Below are positions 25,414 to 34,374 of a stretch of 64,000 nt of DNA, in pieces; position 1 is the first letter of the stretch; every line of letters begins with the position of its first letter. The stretch lies in NCBI RefSeq assembly GCF_034259205.1, contig NZ_CP139487.1, positions 1-64,000 of the forward strand. Reading direction: 5' to 3'. This DNA comes from Peredibacter starrii (GTDB taxonomy: Bacteria; Bdellovibrionota; Bacteriovoracia; Bacteriovoracales; Bacteriovoracaceae). The notes under the pieces were generated by a model, which was not told the DNA's origin, did not search any database, and was given only the letters and a program-made list of their open reading frames with translations. Made by a program: the position numbers and the translations under genes.

Positions 25414-26871
25414 ATGAATAAAATGTTTGAAGGTCTACGTGGTAAATTACTGATCTTGGCCGTTCTTCCTCTGGTTGCACTGGCCATCACGACAATCATC
25501 AGTCTGAGAGGTTTCTCAAAAATTGGTGGGATGTTGAACGAGTCGTATGAGGTCTACGTTCCCAATATTCGCCTCCTCGGGCAAATTAACTTGAACCGAG
25601 CTAATATCGGTTACTTTACCTTCGCGGCCCTAAGTAACAAAGACGATTTTGAAAATAGAAAAAAATTCGTTGATCTCCTGGATCGTTCCATTGGGGCCTA
25701 CAAGTCAGCGGTTGAAGAATACATGAAGCAGAAGTATATCGAGGGTGAAATGGCCGCATTTCAAGACATGAAAGACCATTATCCCAAATACCTTGAGTAC
25801 ACATCGCAAGTGCGAGAGGCACTTCTTCGTGGTGAAGCCGATGATTTTGCAAAGGTCTTATCTTTGGTTGATAAAGGTGGCCCTTGGCAGGTGCTTCAAA
25901 TCGAAGTGGACTCAACCATCACAAAGATTTATGAGATGTATACGGCCGTAAGTAAGGCCAACAACGTCATTCAAGCCGAAGAAAGAGAAAGCAAGGCCAT
26001 GCTTATTCTTTTGGTTGCTCTCGTTTCGTCCGGAATTCTTTTTACTGTGGTTTTCATGCTTTCAAATCGAGTTTCAAACTCAGTTGGTGGAGTGGCAAAA
26101 GCACTGACGACTGTAAGCCATAACGTTTCGGGTGCCATTACTCAACTTTCGGCCGCTGGACAATCGCTTTCGAGTGCTTCGACTGAGTCGGCCGCTTCAC
26201 TAGAAGAAACAGTGGCCTCAATTGAAGAACTTACTTCTATGGTGACGAGAAACTCTGAACACGCCAAAGAAGCTTCCGATCTTGCCAATGAATCATCAAA
26301 TATCGCTCGTGAAGGGGAACAAGAGATCAATGATCTCATCAATTCAATGCATGAAGTGGCGAATGATTCTAAGAAAATCGAAGAAATCATTAAAGTCATC
26401 GATGATATCGCATTTCAAACCAACCTCCTTGCCTTAAACGCGGCAGTTGAAGCTGCCCGAGCAGGTGAGCAAGGAAAAGGTTTTGCCGTGGTTGCAGACG
26501 CCGTGAGAAATCTCGCCGGACGTTCGGCCACAGCTGCCAAAGAGATCAATGCTCTCATTAAAGAAAGTGTGACCAGAACGGAAGAAAGCCGTCAGCGTGC
26601 TGATAATTCAGGAAACGTTCTGATGAGAATTGTGGCATCAGTTGAAAAGGTGGCGGTTCTTAATAAAGAAATAGCGGCCGCGAGCAACGAACAAACTATT
26701 GGTCTTGGTCAGATCAGTAAGGCCATGAACCAGTTGGATCAGGCCTCACAATTAAATGCGCAGTCGACGCAAGAAATTGCGACTACTGCAGGCGACATTG
26801 AACAACGCTCAGAAGAAATGAAAGAACAGGTTCAGATTTTAAGCCGTGAAGTCTTAGGTAGTGTGGCTTGA
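25414..26871 (+). CDS. Methyl-accepting chemotaxis protein without an obvious HAMP domain
   Basis: A 485-residue chemoreceptor: membrane helix at about 10-30, a periplasmic four-helix-bundle-type sensor region (about 31-190), a second membrane helix (about 193-213), and a cytoplasmic signalling coiled coil with the conserved hairpin tip [33 protein letters not shown] cited here only by its core [20 protein letters not shown]. Between the second helix and the coiled coil I see no P-x-E or D-E-x-G HAMP markers. It is co-transcribed with a Tsx-like channel behind a FliA-like promoter, so it may sense solutes entering through that channel. A strong terminator follows. Confidence 0.92.
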   Translation: MNKMFEGLRGKLLILAVLPLVALAITTIISLRGFSKIGGMLNESYEVYVPNIRLLGQINLNRANIGYFTFAALSNKDDFENRKKFVDLLDRSIGAYKSAVEEYMKQKYIEGEMAAFQDMKDHYPKYLEYTSQVREALLRGEADDFAKVLSLVDKGGPWQVLQIEVDSTITKIYEMYTAVSKANNVIQAEERESKAMLILLVALVSSGILFTVVFMLSNRVSNSVGGVAKALTTVSHNVSGAITQLSAAGQSLSSASTESAASLEETVASIEELTSMVTRNSEHAKEASDLANESSNIAREGEQEINDLINSMHEVANDSKKIEEIIKVIDDIAFQTNLLALNAAVEAARAGEQGKGFAVVADAVRNLAGRSATAAKEINALIKESVTRTEESRQRADNSGNVLMRIVASVEKVAVLNKEIAAASNEQTIGLGQISKAMNQLDQASQLNAQSTQEIATTAGDIEQRSEEMKEQVQILSREVLGSVA

Positions 26872-26875
26872 TAAT

Positions 26876-26906
26876 AAAAGGGGAGGCCAGACCTCCCCTT
26901 TTTATT
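26876..26906. terminator. Bidirectional terminator after the chemoreceptor gene
   Basis: AAAGGGGAGG and CCTCCCCTTT form a ten-pair stem with loop CCAGA, followed by a T-run on the plus strand and preceded by A residues that serve the minus strand. It separates the chemoreceptor gene from the convergent gene ending at 26907. Confidence 0.88.
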
Positions 26907-29291
26907 TTAAGCAATTTTGAAAAGTTCGTTTAAAGCATTTTCCCAGAAGCTTAATGTCGGATCAATGCGCGTGCGACGAAGATAATTCGGAATCGACTCG
27001 CCTGGAAGACGAAGTCCATTCTGTTTTAGCTTATTAATCAAAACATTTACGTCTTGATTGTGTTCAGGCACAAGACCCGAACGCTGCTGCCAGGCCCATG
27101 CTGGTGCCACTTCAGCGAACGCTAATCCGCGAAACTTATCTTCAGCAGCAAGTACACGGTCTCCCGAAGTTCCTTCCCACGTACGTGCGTAATAAGAAAG
27201 ATGGCTTCGAGGAATATTCATCAAATTCGCACGAATTGAAGCGGTTTTAAACTGCGGTAGAGCTTTAAAGTCATTTGCTGCGGCCAGGATGTCGGCCTGA
27301 TCAGTACCACCAGCTCGACCAATGTGGACCACTGGAATACGACTATTTCCAAGAATGCGTCTCACTTCAAGCTTCGCGGCCGGACCATCAGTGATGATAA
27401 GTTCAGGTCCACCATTACTTAAAAGTTTACCAAGAAGAGCATTACGATAATTCTCAGTCGCCGAGAGGACATACTTCCAATCTTCGGCAGTCGCCCCATC
27501 CATTCCAAAAGGAACAGTCTTGATAACAAGATAGTTTTCATCTTGAATCCCAAGATCTCTCATAAGGCCTTGAAGGTGTTGACCACGAGTTCCTGTTAGC
27601 GCGCGAGCAGTAATAAGATCGTCATATCCACGAGGGTCCGCCACGATAATCACGCGAGGCTTATCTAAGTTACCGCGGTAGTGACCGAAGTCACCGATCT
27701 CTGGATGATTTTTCACATAATAAGCATCAATCCCATTAGACTGGAAAGACTTCCCCGGCTTGGTTTTGAAAATCTCTTTCATGTTGAGATTTTCTTTCAT
27801 AATTCGAGCGTACATCTCGCCCGGACCAGCATCGAATACATAACGAAGACGAGCACTACGTGGACGAGAAACAAACAATTCTTCGTTTGAAAACCCTTCA
27901 CCTGGACGAGCATTAGTCATGGCACTAATGGTATTCCTATCAAAGCGGGCCTGATCGCGTGTTCCGAATACGATGACATGTGGATTACTTCCCATACGAG
28001 AAGCAGTTGAAACCGGAACCATTCGAGTCCCTGGTGTACCAAAATCATAATACTCAGGTCCGATATCAGCTCTCGAATAACGGTATGGCTGACCAGAAGA
28101 ATATCGGTTTGTCATTCCTGGATCTGGATTGATTCTCCAGCCGGCACTTACATAAGGTTTAAGAACACTGAGGTCCTGGCCTACAGCTTTTGAGGCCTGA
28201 TCATTTGTAAGGTTACTTAAATAAGTTGGATGTGGAAGTTCAACCACGAGAACATCAGTTCCAATTGTTGAGCCATCACTTAATCTAAGACCTTTGAGGG
28301 AACGAGTGTAAGCATTACGAATTTTGATTTTATTTAAATCATAACCACCAAGCTGTGCTGGGTGAAGAAGACCGTTTTTCATTGGACCGGCCTTCGAGAA
28401 GACCATCTCACTTTTATACTTCTCTACATTGGCCTGCAATTCTTCAACTGCTGCCTTTTGAACTGGCTCTTTTGTATAATCGAGGCGACGAGCGGCCATA
28501 CGCGAGTAAAGGTCATTTCCTTCCTGGTCGACCACAACTGGGAATTCATTATTTCCGCCGGCGTATTCTAACTTTGTTTCTGCAACTTGAATTTGATCGA
28601 TGATTTTCTCAACACGCGATTCGACCTTACCGCCCTTACTTTCAACATAAGACCCCATGGCATCGCGGGCAGCACCACCAAAAGTTACGATAAGTTTGAT
28701 TGAATCTTTATTGTTGCGAATGATCCAATCAATAAGGTTATTACGCCATTTAGCAACTGGACTATCTACGTCTTGAGTCAGAAGCCAGAGCTGATTATCA
28801 ACGAGGTTTGATAGATTGAAAGAATCTTTGCCTTTGTTATCACGGAAAATAAATGGAGTGTTGTAAGCTCCATACTGACCTTTAATCGTGTAAGCATAAG
28901 TATTAATGAAGGCCGCACCTTCATTCACTCCGAAGTAAGCAGCAAGATCTTGAGCACGACCACCGAAACCTGCAGTTGCGGGACGACCTGCAGCTTCAGC
29001 AATGTGAGTAGCGTCCTGCCCAATAAATAGAATTTTTACTTTGTTCGGCGCTTGAAGCATTCGCCAGGGCACCGGCCCAAATGCTGGACGAAATTTTTGA
29101 TCACCCATCAGCTGATTAGAGATCTCAGGCATGTTGGGTATATTTGCTGTAAGGTCGATTAGTTCCTTACCCATTTTTGTGCGAGGATTTGGTCCTGGGT
29201 CATATGACCAGATCGGCATGGCCGCATTGGCCACCTGAGAAGTCAAAACCACAAGATTTAATGAATAGAAAAAACCGGTTAGCTTCTTCAT
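26907..29291 (-). CDS. Secreted protein with two uracil-DNA-glycosylase-like domains
   Basis: A 794-residue protein with a signal peptide (residues 1-23, ending VANA). Residues 85-360 follow the uracil-DNA glycosylase layout: ILFIGQDATH (88-96 region, compare GQDPYH, with the catalytic Asp kept), GRPATAGFGGRAQDL, FINTYAYTI (compare LLNT-LTV), LIVTFGGAA, and PHPTYLS (354-359, compare HPSPLS). Residues 545-700 repeat the layout in family-4 style: VIIVADPRGYDDL, GTRGQHLQGLMRDLGI, ENYLVIKTVPF and ELIITDGPAA. The start at 29291 has AAAGGA upstream; the longer frame lacks a signal peptide. Export of a DNA-glycosylase fold is unusual; catalysis is unproven. Single gene, unknown partners. Confidence 0.7.
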   Translation of the reverse strand: MKKLTGFFYSLNLVVLTSQVANAAMPIWSYDPGPNPRTKMGKELIDLTANIPNMPEISNQLMGDQKFRPAFGPVPWRMLQAPNKVKILFIGQDATHIAEAAGRPATAGFGGRAQDLAAYFGVNEGAAFINTYAYTIKGQYGAYNTPFIFRDNKGKDSFNLSNLVDNQLWLLTQDVDSPVAKWRNNLIDWIIRNNKDSIKLIVTFGGAARDAMGSYVESKGGKVESRVEKIIDQIQVAETKLEYAGGNNEFPVVVDQEGNDLYSRMAARRLDYTKEPVQKAAVEELQANVEKYKSEMVFSKAGPMKNGLLHPAQLGGYDLNKIKIRNAYTRSLKGLRLSDGSTIGTDVLVVELPHPTYLSNLTNDQASKAVGQDLSVLKPYVSAGWRINPDPGMTNRYSSGQPYRYSRADIGPEYYDFGTPGTRMVPVSTASRMGSNPHVIVFGTRDQARFDRNTISAMTNARPGEGFSNEELFVSRPRSARLRYVFDAGPGEMYARIMKENLNMKEIFKTKPGKSFQSNGIDAYYVKNHPEIGDFGHYRGNLDKPRVIIVADPRGYDDLITARALTGTRGQHLQGLMRDLGIQDENYLVIKTVPFGMDGATAEDWKYVLSATENYRNALLGKLLSNGGPELIITDGPAAKLEVRRILGNSRIPVVHIGRAGGTDQADILAAANDFKALPQFKTASIRANLMNIPRSHLSYYARTWEGTSGDRVLAAEDKFRGLAFAEVAPAWAWQQRSGLVPEHNQDVNVLINKLKQNGLRLPGESIPNYLRRTRIDPTLSFWENALNELFKIA

Positions 29292-29531
29292 AAACGCATC
29301 CTTTAAAAATGATGGCCGCATCCTAAATCTCCTCAGGATTGACTTCAAATCAAGTTTGTCCTGACAGAAAGAATTACACTGTAAGAAATTCCTGATTGAT
29401 TGAGGTCTGAAACGGGCCAACGATTTCTTAAGGTGATTTAGAGTTCAAAAACTAACCATGTCACTGATTAGATGAATGAAGTTTCATTCTGGCAGATGCC
29501 AGGCAATTTAAGCCCTTAACAGGAGGTCAAC

Positions 29532-29831
29532 ATGAAACGACTACTTTGTGGAACAGTGACAGCACTATTAATCTCAATGCCATTGTTTGCTCAAACTTCA
29601 AGCAGCAGCTCAATGCCTTCTTCAGGCTCAATGGATGAGACGAAGACAACAACTGAAGAAGTGAGACGTACAACGACTCCTTCTGGTGAGACAACTGAAC
29701 AAGTGGAAAGAATGGAAGATTCTTCTATGTCTCCATCTCACTCTGATAGTACTCACTCTCCAGGCAGCATGGATTCTAGCTCGCCTTCTTCTTCGAAACC
29801 TAAGAGTTCAACAACTCCATCTGGTAACTAA
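29532..29831 (+). CDS. Secreted Ser/Thr-rich low-complexity protein
   Basis: A 99-residue protein with a signal peptide (residues 1-20, ending LFA) and a mature part made almost entirely of Ser, Thr, Pro, Met, Glu and Lys (SSSSSMPSSGSMDETKTTT, then SSPSSSKPKSSTTPSGN). There are no cysteines and hardly any hydrophobic residues, so it should be unfolded. A strong ribosome site (AGGAGG) precedes the ATG and a clear terminator follows, which supports real expression. It could be a spacer, a surface mucin-like protein or a stress protein; I cannot tell. Confidence 0.65.
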   Translation: MKRLLCGTVTALLISMPLFAQTSSSSSMPSSGSMDETKTTTEEVRRTTTPSGETTEQVERMEDSSMSPSHSDSTHSPGSMDSSSPSSSKPKSSTTPSGN

Positions 29832-29860
29832 AAAAAAGGGGCCTTTTGGGCCCCTTCTTT
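29831..29860. terminator. Bidirectional terminator
   Basis: AAGGGGCC and GGCCCCTT form a stem around TTTTG, with an A-run on the left and CTTTATTTCTT on the right. It serves the Ser/Thr-rich gene and, in the other direction, the FecR-like gene whose stop codon it touches. Confidence 0.82.
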
Positions 29861-30530
29861 ATTTCTTCGTTTTCTTAGAAAATTTTTTCTTAATCTTATC
29901 CCAACTTTTTCGAACCACTTTGTCGGCCATAAATGATGGTTCATTTCCTAAATTCGATTTGGCCTCACGTCTTGAGAACGCCTTGTCCTTAGACACGAAG
30001 GTCAATCCTTCTTTGGCCTTTACAACTTCAGGAACGAAGCTTTGGATGAATGGTGATGAAACGATCAGCTGACCCTGAAAAACATCTACATCAACATTTT
30101 TAGAGTCTGAAAGCGCCATTTCAAATTCGCCCTGAGTAGCAGCGGCAGATGCACCTTCAGTCTCCCAACGCTGTTCGATGACTTGAGTCTTTCGAGATGG
30201 TGTATGGGCCTTAAAAGAACCCTTTTGAAGTTTAAGAACTGAGAAGGCCCTCTCTTCTTTTTTAGTGACCTCAAGATCGGACTGCTCAATAAGTAATTCA
30301 GAGCTTTTAGTCAGGATTACTTGAGTTTCAGGATAAAGCTGAAGTAGCAGATTTGAGTTACCGGCGACAACGACGTCCCCTACTTCTAGTTTAGAATCTG
30401 ACTTAAGTTCAATCTTACTTTTATTTCTGATGATGTGTGCTTCAGATTTATCAGTTAGTTTTAGTACTTTACCGATATCAGCAAAAGCAGTTGAAAGAGT
30501 CATCATAAAACAGAGAAGCCACAGACCCAT
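29859..30530 (-). CDS. FecR-domain secreted protein
   Basis: A 223-residue protein with a signal peptide (residues 1-17, ending AFA). The mature part fits the FecR domain: KIELKSDSKLEVGDVVVAG followed by LLLQLYPETQVILTKSSELLI, then LKLQKGSFKAHT and VFQGQLIV, the strands of a right-handed FecR sheet. The tail after 200 is strongly basic (KSWDKIKKKFSKKTKK). FecR-type proteins of this secreted kind occur as surface or peptidoglycan-linked proteins apart from the sigma-factor regulators. There is no sigma factor gene here, so a regulatory role is unlikely. Confidence 0.7.
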   Translation of the reverse strand: MGLWLLCFMMTLSTAFADIGKVLKLTDKSEAHIIRNKSKIELKSDSKLEVGDVVVAGNSNLLLQLYPETQVILTKSSELLIEQSDLEVTKKEERAFSVLKLQKGSFKAHTPSRKTQVIEQRWETEGASAAATQGEFEMALSDSKNVDVDVFQGQLIVSSPFIQSFVPEVVKAKEGLTFVSKDKAFSRREAKSNLGNEPSFMADKVVRKSWDKIKKKFSKKTKK

Positions 30531-30596
30531 GTTAATTCCTTGATGAGGTTCATGGAATTATTCTCACGTGAAAGATATCTGATGGCAATGAAGGAC

Positions 30597-31841
30597 CTAG
30601 TGAACCAACTGTAAAAAATCCTCTCCGTCCCAAGGGAAAATCGAGATTTTCTCATAGACCAGTGGCGTCGGAGTGCCCAATTGATTGAACATTCTATCAA
30701 CAAAGTTATCTTGAAGTTTTCTGGCCAGAGCAGGTGTCGACGTATGATTCAAGATGGCAAAAGGCACTTCTCCAGAAATGAGGAGAACTCCCGCCAGGGT
30801 TGAAGTATGCTTCAGAGTTCCGGTCTTCGAAAGAACCGCTTCATGAGTCTCTGGATATCCTTCAAAACGATCACGGAATGAGCCAAGGTCTTTCCCGCCG
30901 TTAACTGCAACGATGTCACTTAACTCAAAGTGCTGTTTGCGAGCACTTTCAGATAAAAGAGCAATTGATTTTAGAATCATGCGGCAAGTAGCAAGGTTAT
31001 CAAAACGATTTTTACCATTGATGATTGGCAGGCCCGATCCGTTAGCAATGGAGAAGGTCGAAGCCACAATTTTCTTCTCACTCATGAGCGCCTGAAAGGT
31101 CTTCTTCTTTTGAGCAAGCGTATAAAGGTTCTCCGCCACAACGTTTTTCGACATCACATTCATCGCCTTAATAATGGCATGAAGAGGTTTAGAGCGATGG
31201 ATATATTCAACCGGATTTTCATCCAGTAATGGATTTACATTATTAAGAACGACAGTCGTAGCACTTAAGTTTGGTGCAGTTCCGGTTATATCAAGACCTT
31301 CTTCACGAGCAAATTTCTGAACCGTTTTCCAGGTCGTATTAATTGTTTTTTGATTCTTCGAACTGAGATAGTAAGCAATTCTAAGTCGGATCTGTTCGGT
31401 TGTGATGACCCTATAATCCTCAAGTCCTAAATCATAGAAACGAAAATTAGAATTAAAGCTCACCTGTTTAAACTTGGTGTACCCCAAATCATTGAGGGCC
31501 TTCATCATCAAAAGAAATTTCTCTTCTTCAAAATAAGGATCAAGACCACCTTCAATATGAAGACTATCTTTCCCAATATAAAGCTTAGTTTGAAAAGTTT
31601 GGTTAAGGTCTAATACTTCGGAGGCCAGGAGTGTCGTAAGGAGTTTTGTAACTGAGGCAATTCTTTGCTTCTTATCGACCTGATAACCACCAACTTGTCC
31701 CTGCTGTTCATAGCAATAAGTTTGTTCGGTAATGGTACCGACCTTATACTTAGAATTAAGGGTCTTAAAATCCTGAGTCAGGACCGGATTGGCCCTGACC
31801 GAGGTAGAGATAATGGCTATAGCAAATAAGAGTTTTTTCAT
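30597..31841 (-). CDS. dacB: PBP4-type D-Ala-D-Ala carboxypeptidase/endopeptidase, short form
   Basis: A 414-residue periplasmic penicillin-binding protein of peptidase family S13, with a signal peptide ending near residue 17. The three active-site motifs are Ser63-Val-Thr-Lys66, Ser231-Lys-Asn233 (MSKNVVAENL) and Lys339-Thr-Gly341. The gap between the first two motifs is 168 residues, clearly less than in E. coli PBP4 (about 244 by my recall), so part of the accessory domains II/III is missing. Predatory DacB proteins of Bdellovibrio also lack domain III. I chose ATG 31841, one base after the stop of the L,D-transpeptidase gene, so the pair forms an operon. Confidence 0.88.
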   Translation of the reverse strand: MKKLLFAIAIISTSVRANPVLTQDFKTLNSKYKVGTITEQTYCYEQQGQVGGYQVDKKQRIASVTKLLTTLLASEVLDLNQTFQTKLYIGKDSLHIEGGLDPYFEEEKFLLMMKALNDLGYTKFKQVSFNSNFRFYDLGLEDYRVITTEQIRLRIAYYLSSKNQKTINTTWKTVQKFAREEGLDITGTAPNLSATTVVLNNVNPLLDENPVEYIHRSKPLHAIIKAMNVMSKNVVAENLYTLAQKKKTFQALMSEKKIVASTFSIANGSGLPIINGKNRFDNLATCRMILKSIALLSESARKQHFELSDIVAVNGGKDLGSFRDRFEGYPETHEAVLSKTGTLKHTSTLAGVLLISGEVPFAILNHTSTPALARKLQDNFVDRMFNQLGTPTPLVYEKISIFPWDGEDFLQLVH

Positions 31842-31842
31842 T

Positions 31843-32583
31843 CTATTCTTCGTAAACAACGATCACTGTGTCCCAAGAGCTGACCTTAGCGGCCAACAGG
31901 TCACCAGTGTTGCGGTTAAGTTGGTTCACAGAAACTGAGTTGTTCGCAATACGGTTACGACCCTTGGCCTCGTTAACAATCTTGAACTGTCCTGGAGCAC
32001 TACCAAGACCGGTCTCCATTACTTTTTCACGAATCATTTGAGACGTTTCATGAACTAAACGAACACATCCACCTGAAGCGCGAGTACCAAGTTCCTTATA
32101 GTGTGATTTCGTGGTTGCGTGCAGAGCAATCCCACCGATGAAGAAAACAGCGTTCGGCATTGGAGCGTTCCATGTATAAGACAAGTAATCGCGATAGATT
32201 TTAGTAGGACGGAAAAAGCCCTTAGGAGTCGTAGAAAAGTAAATCCTACCAGATTTGGCCTTCTCTTCTTTCTCGCGACCGGTAGAGATTTTCTCTTTCA
32301 AGATTTCGATTCCGTTCTCATACATGGTTAATGTCTGAGCACCATCACCTTTAGAGGCCTTATTTACAGCAATTACTAAACGATTATTTCTAACTGCTTC
32401 AGCAACGCCTTCACTATTTAAACCAGGGGTAAGAACGGCCTTCATTTCTGCCATTGCATATTCTTCGATAGGCATCATCCCATCTTCCATTGCTTCTTCA
32501 TCTGTTAATGCGTAGGCCCCTTGTGCCCCAAGTAGAGTAACCGCAGATAAAAGCAAAAGTGCTTTTAATGAGAAAGACTTCAT
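31843..32583 (-). CDS. L,D-transpeptidase (YkuD domain)
   Basis: A 246-residue secreted protein with a signal peptide (residues 1-25, ending AYA). The YkuD catalytic motif is clear: His155 in IALHATTK and then Cys173 in ASGGCVRL. These enzymes make 3-3 cross-links in peptidoglycan, attach lipoproteins or amino acids, or reverse those links. It is followed by dacB after one base, so a D,D-peptidase and an L,D-transpeptidase are made together; this suits wall remodelling, either of the cell itself or of prey. A good ribosome site (AGGAG) precedes the ATG. Confidence 0.9.
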   Translation of the reverse strand: MKSFSLKALLLLSAVTLLGAQGAYALTDEEAMEDGMMPIEEYAMAEMKAVLTPGLNSEGVAEAVRNNRLVIAVNKASKGDGAQTLTMYENGIEILKEKISTGREKEEKAKSGRIYFSTTPKGFFRPTKIYRDYLSYTWNAPMPNAVFFIGGIALHATTKSHYKELGTRASGGCVRLVHETSQMIREKVMETGLGSAPGQFKIVNEAKGRNRIANNSVSVNQLNRNTGDLLAAKVSSWDTVIVVYEE

Positions 32584-32771
32584 AAGTTCTCCTTTTTCTC
32601 GCTTTTTTTCTGGGATTCTAAGTTGATTAAAGAATGTTTAGGGGAAAGTCTGAAAAAATGACCATACTTTTGCGCTCCAAAAGTCATGGCCAAATCCTGG
32701 CCTGTGTAATTTCTATACAATTCAGCGATTTATCAACACTTCACTTGGGAAAGGCATACTCTATCACCCAT

Positions 32772-33581
32772 ATGGCGAACGTATTTACCTATAAACAGTC
32801 TTACGATTTCTTTCGTGACATTCTAGAGGCGAAGAAAGCTAAGAACCCGTCATTCTCTCTAAGGGCAGCGGCCCGTAGCTGTGGTCTTTCACCAGCAGCT
32901 CTTTCAATGTTCCTCAATGGCAAAAAGAAGATCTCGGTCCAGGTAGCAAGACAGCTGGCGGTTTGGACCAAACTAAGAGTTAAAGAACAAGAATATTTCA
33001 TTACGATGGTTGAGCATGAGCTTGCCCGTAGTGCCAGCATTAAGCAGGTTCTAGAAAACCGCATGGAAGAGCTTGCCCGTGAAGAGGCAAACCGACGTAT
33101 CAAAAAGAGTAAACTCGATTATGATTTCGTCTTCTCAAATTGGTTCCACCTTCCGTTACTCGTGATGCTGAAAACCCCTGAGCTTTGCCAGAAGGGCCCT
33201 CAGGAACTTGCTAATTTTCTCAATGTAGACGTTAAAGACATTTCAAATGCTCTTAAGCAATTCCAGAAAATTGGAATCGCCGAATATCAAATGGATGGTT
33301 GGAAGATTAACGATGAACTTCTGTTTGCAGCAGAAGGTCCTCATTTAGGTCTTAGAAATTTCCACCGTCTTATGCTTGGGAAGGCCCAAGATTCATTGGA
33401 AACTCAAAATAACTCTGAAAAGTTCGTGGGCTCAGAAACCATGCTTTTTGATGAAGAAAGTCTTCAAGAAGCAAATGAGGCCATCGAGGAATGTTTTAGT
33501 AAAGTTCTTGCTATCGCAGCGAAATCGAAGAAGCAGAAATTGTATCACTTCGGTATCCAGTTGTTTAAGCTCAGCAAGTAA
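32772..33581 (+). CDS. TIGR02147-family regulator-like protein
   Basis: A 269-residue protein of the TIGR02147 family, common in Bdellovibrionota and Fibrobacter. The N-terminus (FTYKQSYDFFRDILEAKKAK, then FSLRAAARSCGLSPAALSMFLNGKKKIS) contains a helix-turn-helix of the Cro/CI type. The C-terminal half has the DUF4423-type pattern with HLPLLVMLKTPE and a second winged-helix-like block (ANFLNVDVKDISNALKQFQKIG). I chose the ATG at 32772, which matches the family N-terminus, over an in-frame ATG at 32634. It is divergent from the ldt-dacB operon and may regulate it or the secreted gene 10 bases downstream. Confidence 0.8.
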   Translation: MANVFTYKQSYDFFRDILEAKKAKNPSFSLRAAARSCGLSPAALSMFLNGKKKISVQVARQLAVWTKLRVKEQEYFITMVEHELARSASIKQVLENRMEELAREEANRRIKKSKLDYDFVFSNWFHLPLLVMLKTPELCQKGPQELANFLNVDVKDISNALKQFQKIGIAEYQMDGWKINDELLFAAEGPHLGLRNFHRLMLGKAQDSLETQNNSEKFVGSETMLFDEESLQEANEAIEECFSKVLAIAAKSKKQKLYHFGIQLFKLSK

Positions 33582-33591
33582 AAGGATTCTT

Positions 33592-34374
33592 ATGCGAAAT
33601 CTTCTTGTAGTTCTAGCACTAACCTCATCATCAGTTTTTGCGTTTGAAGGCGGCGGCAGTATCAGTGGTGGTACTCGCGGCGGTGGTAACTCTTGCGGTT
33701 CTGATTTTGCTTTCATCGGTAAAATGGTTTACCAGCGCATTCTTCACAACGAGTATTTCAAAAAGAACATTAACCTGATCGCTCTAAAAGATGCCATCAC
33801 ACAGACTTCGGTACGTGAAACAACTCAGCCCATCACTGACGCTGAAAATGTTCGTTATGAAGCTGTTAACTATCCAGAAGAGAAAATCATTCTCGTCCAC
33901 CAGGACTATTGTAACAACCGTCTAGCGAAGCCAAATGCGAAGCTGGTTTTCCATGAATACCTTGGGATTGCTTCGCCTGGCCTGGATGCTGGATTCAATA
34001 TCAGCGGCAAACTCTTTTCAGAGACTGGTCTAACTGACAAAAACTTCCAAAATCTTCTAGAGACTAACGGAACAGATGCATCTGTTCTAAATCTTCGTAA
34101 TAAAGAACTCGTTGCTAAAAACCTTGAGAGCAACTCGGTTGAGCTTGAAGCGAAAAATGGTCAATTCCGTTTGGTTGTTAAGTGCGATATCAAGAGACCT
34201 GAACTTGTTTATCACAAGCTTAGTAGTGGAAAGGTTTCGTACCAATCAACTTTCAAGTTTAAGAGTGCCACTCAATGCCAGGAAGTTTTTGGCAAGGCCC
34301 TATTAAGCGACAAGATTGATGATCTGGATCTGGTTCTGGGACTTGAAAGCTACACTGTAGTTTCTAACAAATAA
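33592..34374 (+). CDS. Secreted hypothetical protein
   Basis: A 260-residue protein with a signal peptide (residues 1-17, ending VFA), starting at an ATG with AAAGGA before it. The first mature part is Gly-rich (EGGGSISGGTRGGGNSCGSD), followed by a helical region with YCNNRLAKPNAKLVFHEYLGIASPG. The VFHEYLG segment resembles a metal-site helix, but a full HExxH motif is absent. Cysteines occur at SCGSD, DYCNN, VKCDI and TQCQE. I do not recognise the family. It is likely co-transcribed with the TIGR02147 gene and overlaps convergent aroA by 11 bases. Confidence 0.7.
   Translation: MRNLLVVLALTSSSVFAFEGGGSISGGTRGGGNSCGSDFAFIGKMVYQRILHNEYFKKNINLIALKDAITQTSVRETTQPITDAENVRYEAVNYPEEKIILVHQDYCNNRLAKPNAKLVFHEYLGIASPGLDAGFNISGKLFSETGLTDKNFQNLLETNGTDASVLNLRNKELVAKNLESNSVELEAKNGQFRLVVKCDIKRPELVYHKLSSGKVSYQSTFKFKSATQCQEVFGKALLSDKIDDLDLVLGLESYTVVSNK

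Noticed and set aside
26142-26399. An 85-codon minus-strand frame inside the chemoreceptor gene
   Set aside because: It is rich in Ser and Ala because it mirrors the coiled-coil codons of the receptor; no start signals.
29859-30530. FecR-type sigma-factor regulator
   Set aside because: The protein has a cleavable signal peptide and no cytoplasmic N-terminal part, and no ECF sigma factor gene is adjacent, so it is more likely a secreted FecR-domain protein.
30597-31841. Serine beta-lactamase
   Set aside because: Motifs SVTK, SKN and KTG with the PBP4-type spacing and the NGSGLP block indicate peptidase family S13.
33376-33591. A longer frame giving 72 more residues before the secreted protein at 33592
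   Set aside because: It overlaps the TIGR02147 gene out of frame, and the ATG at 33592 has a ribosome site and a signal peptide directly after it.
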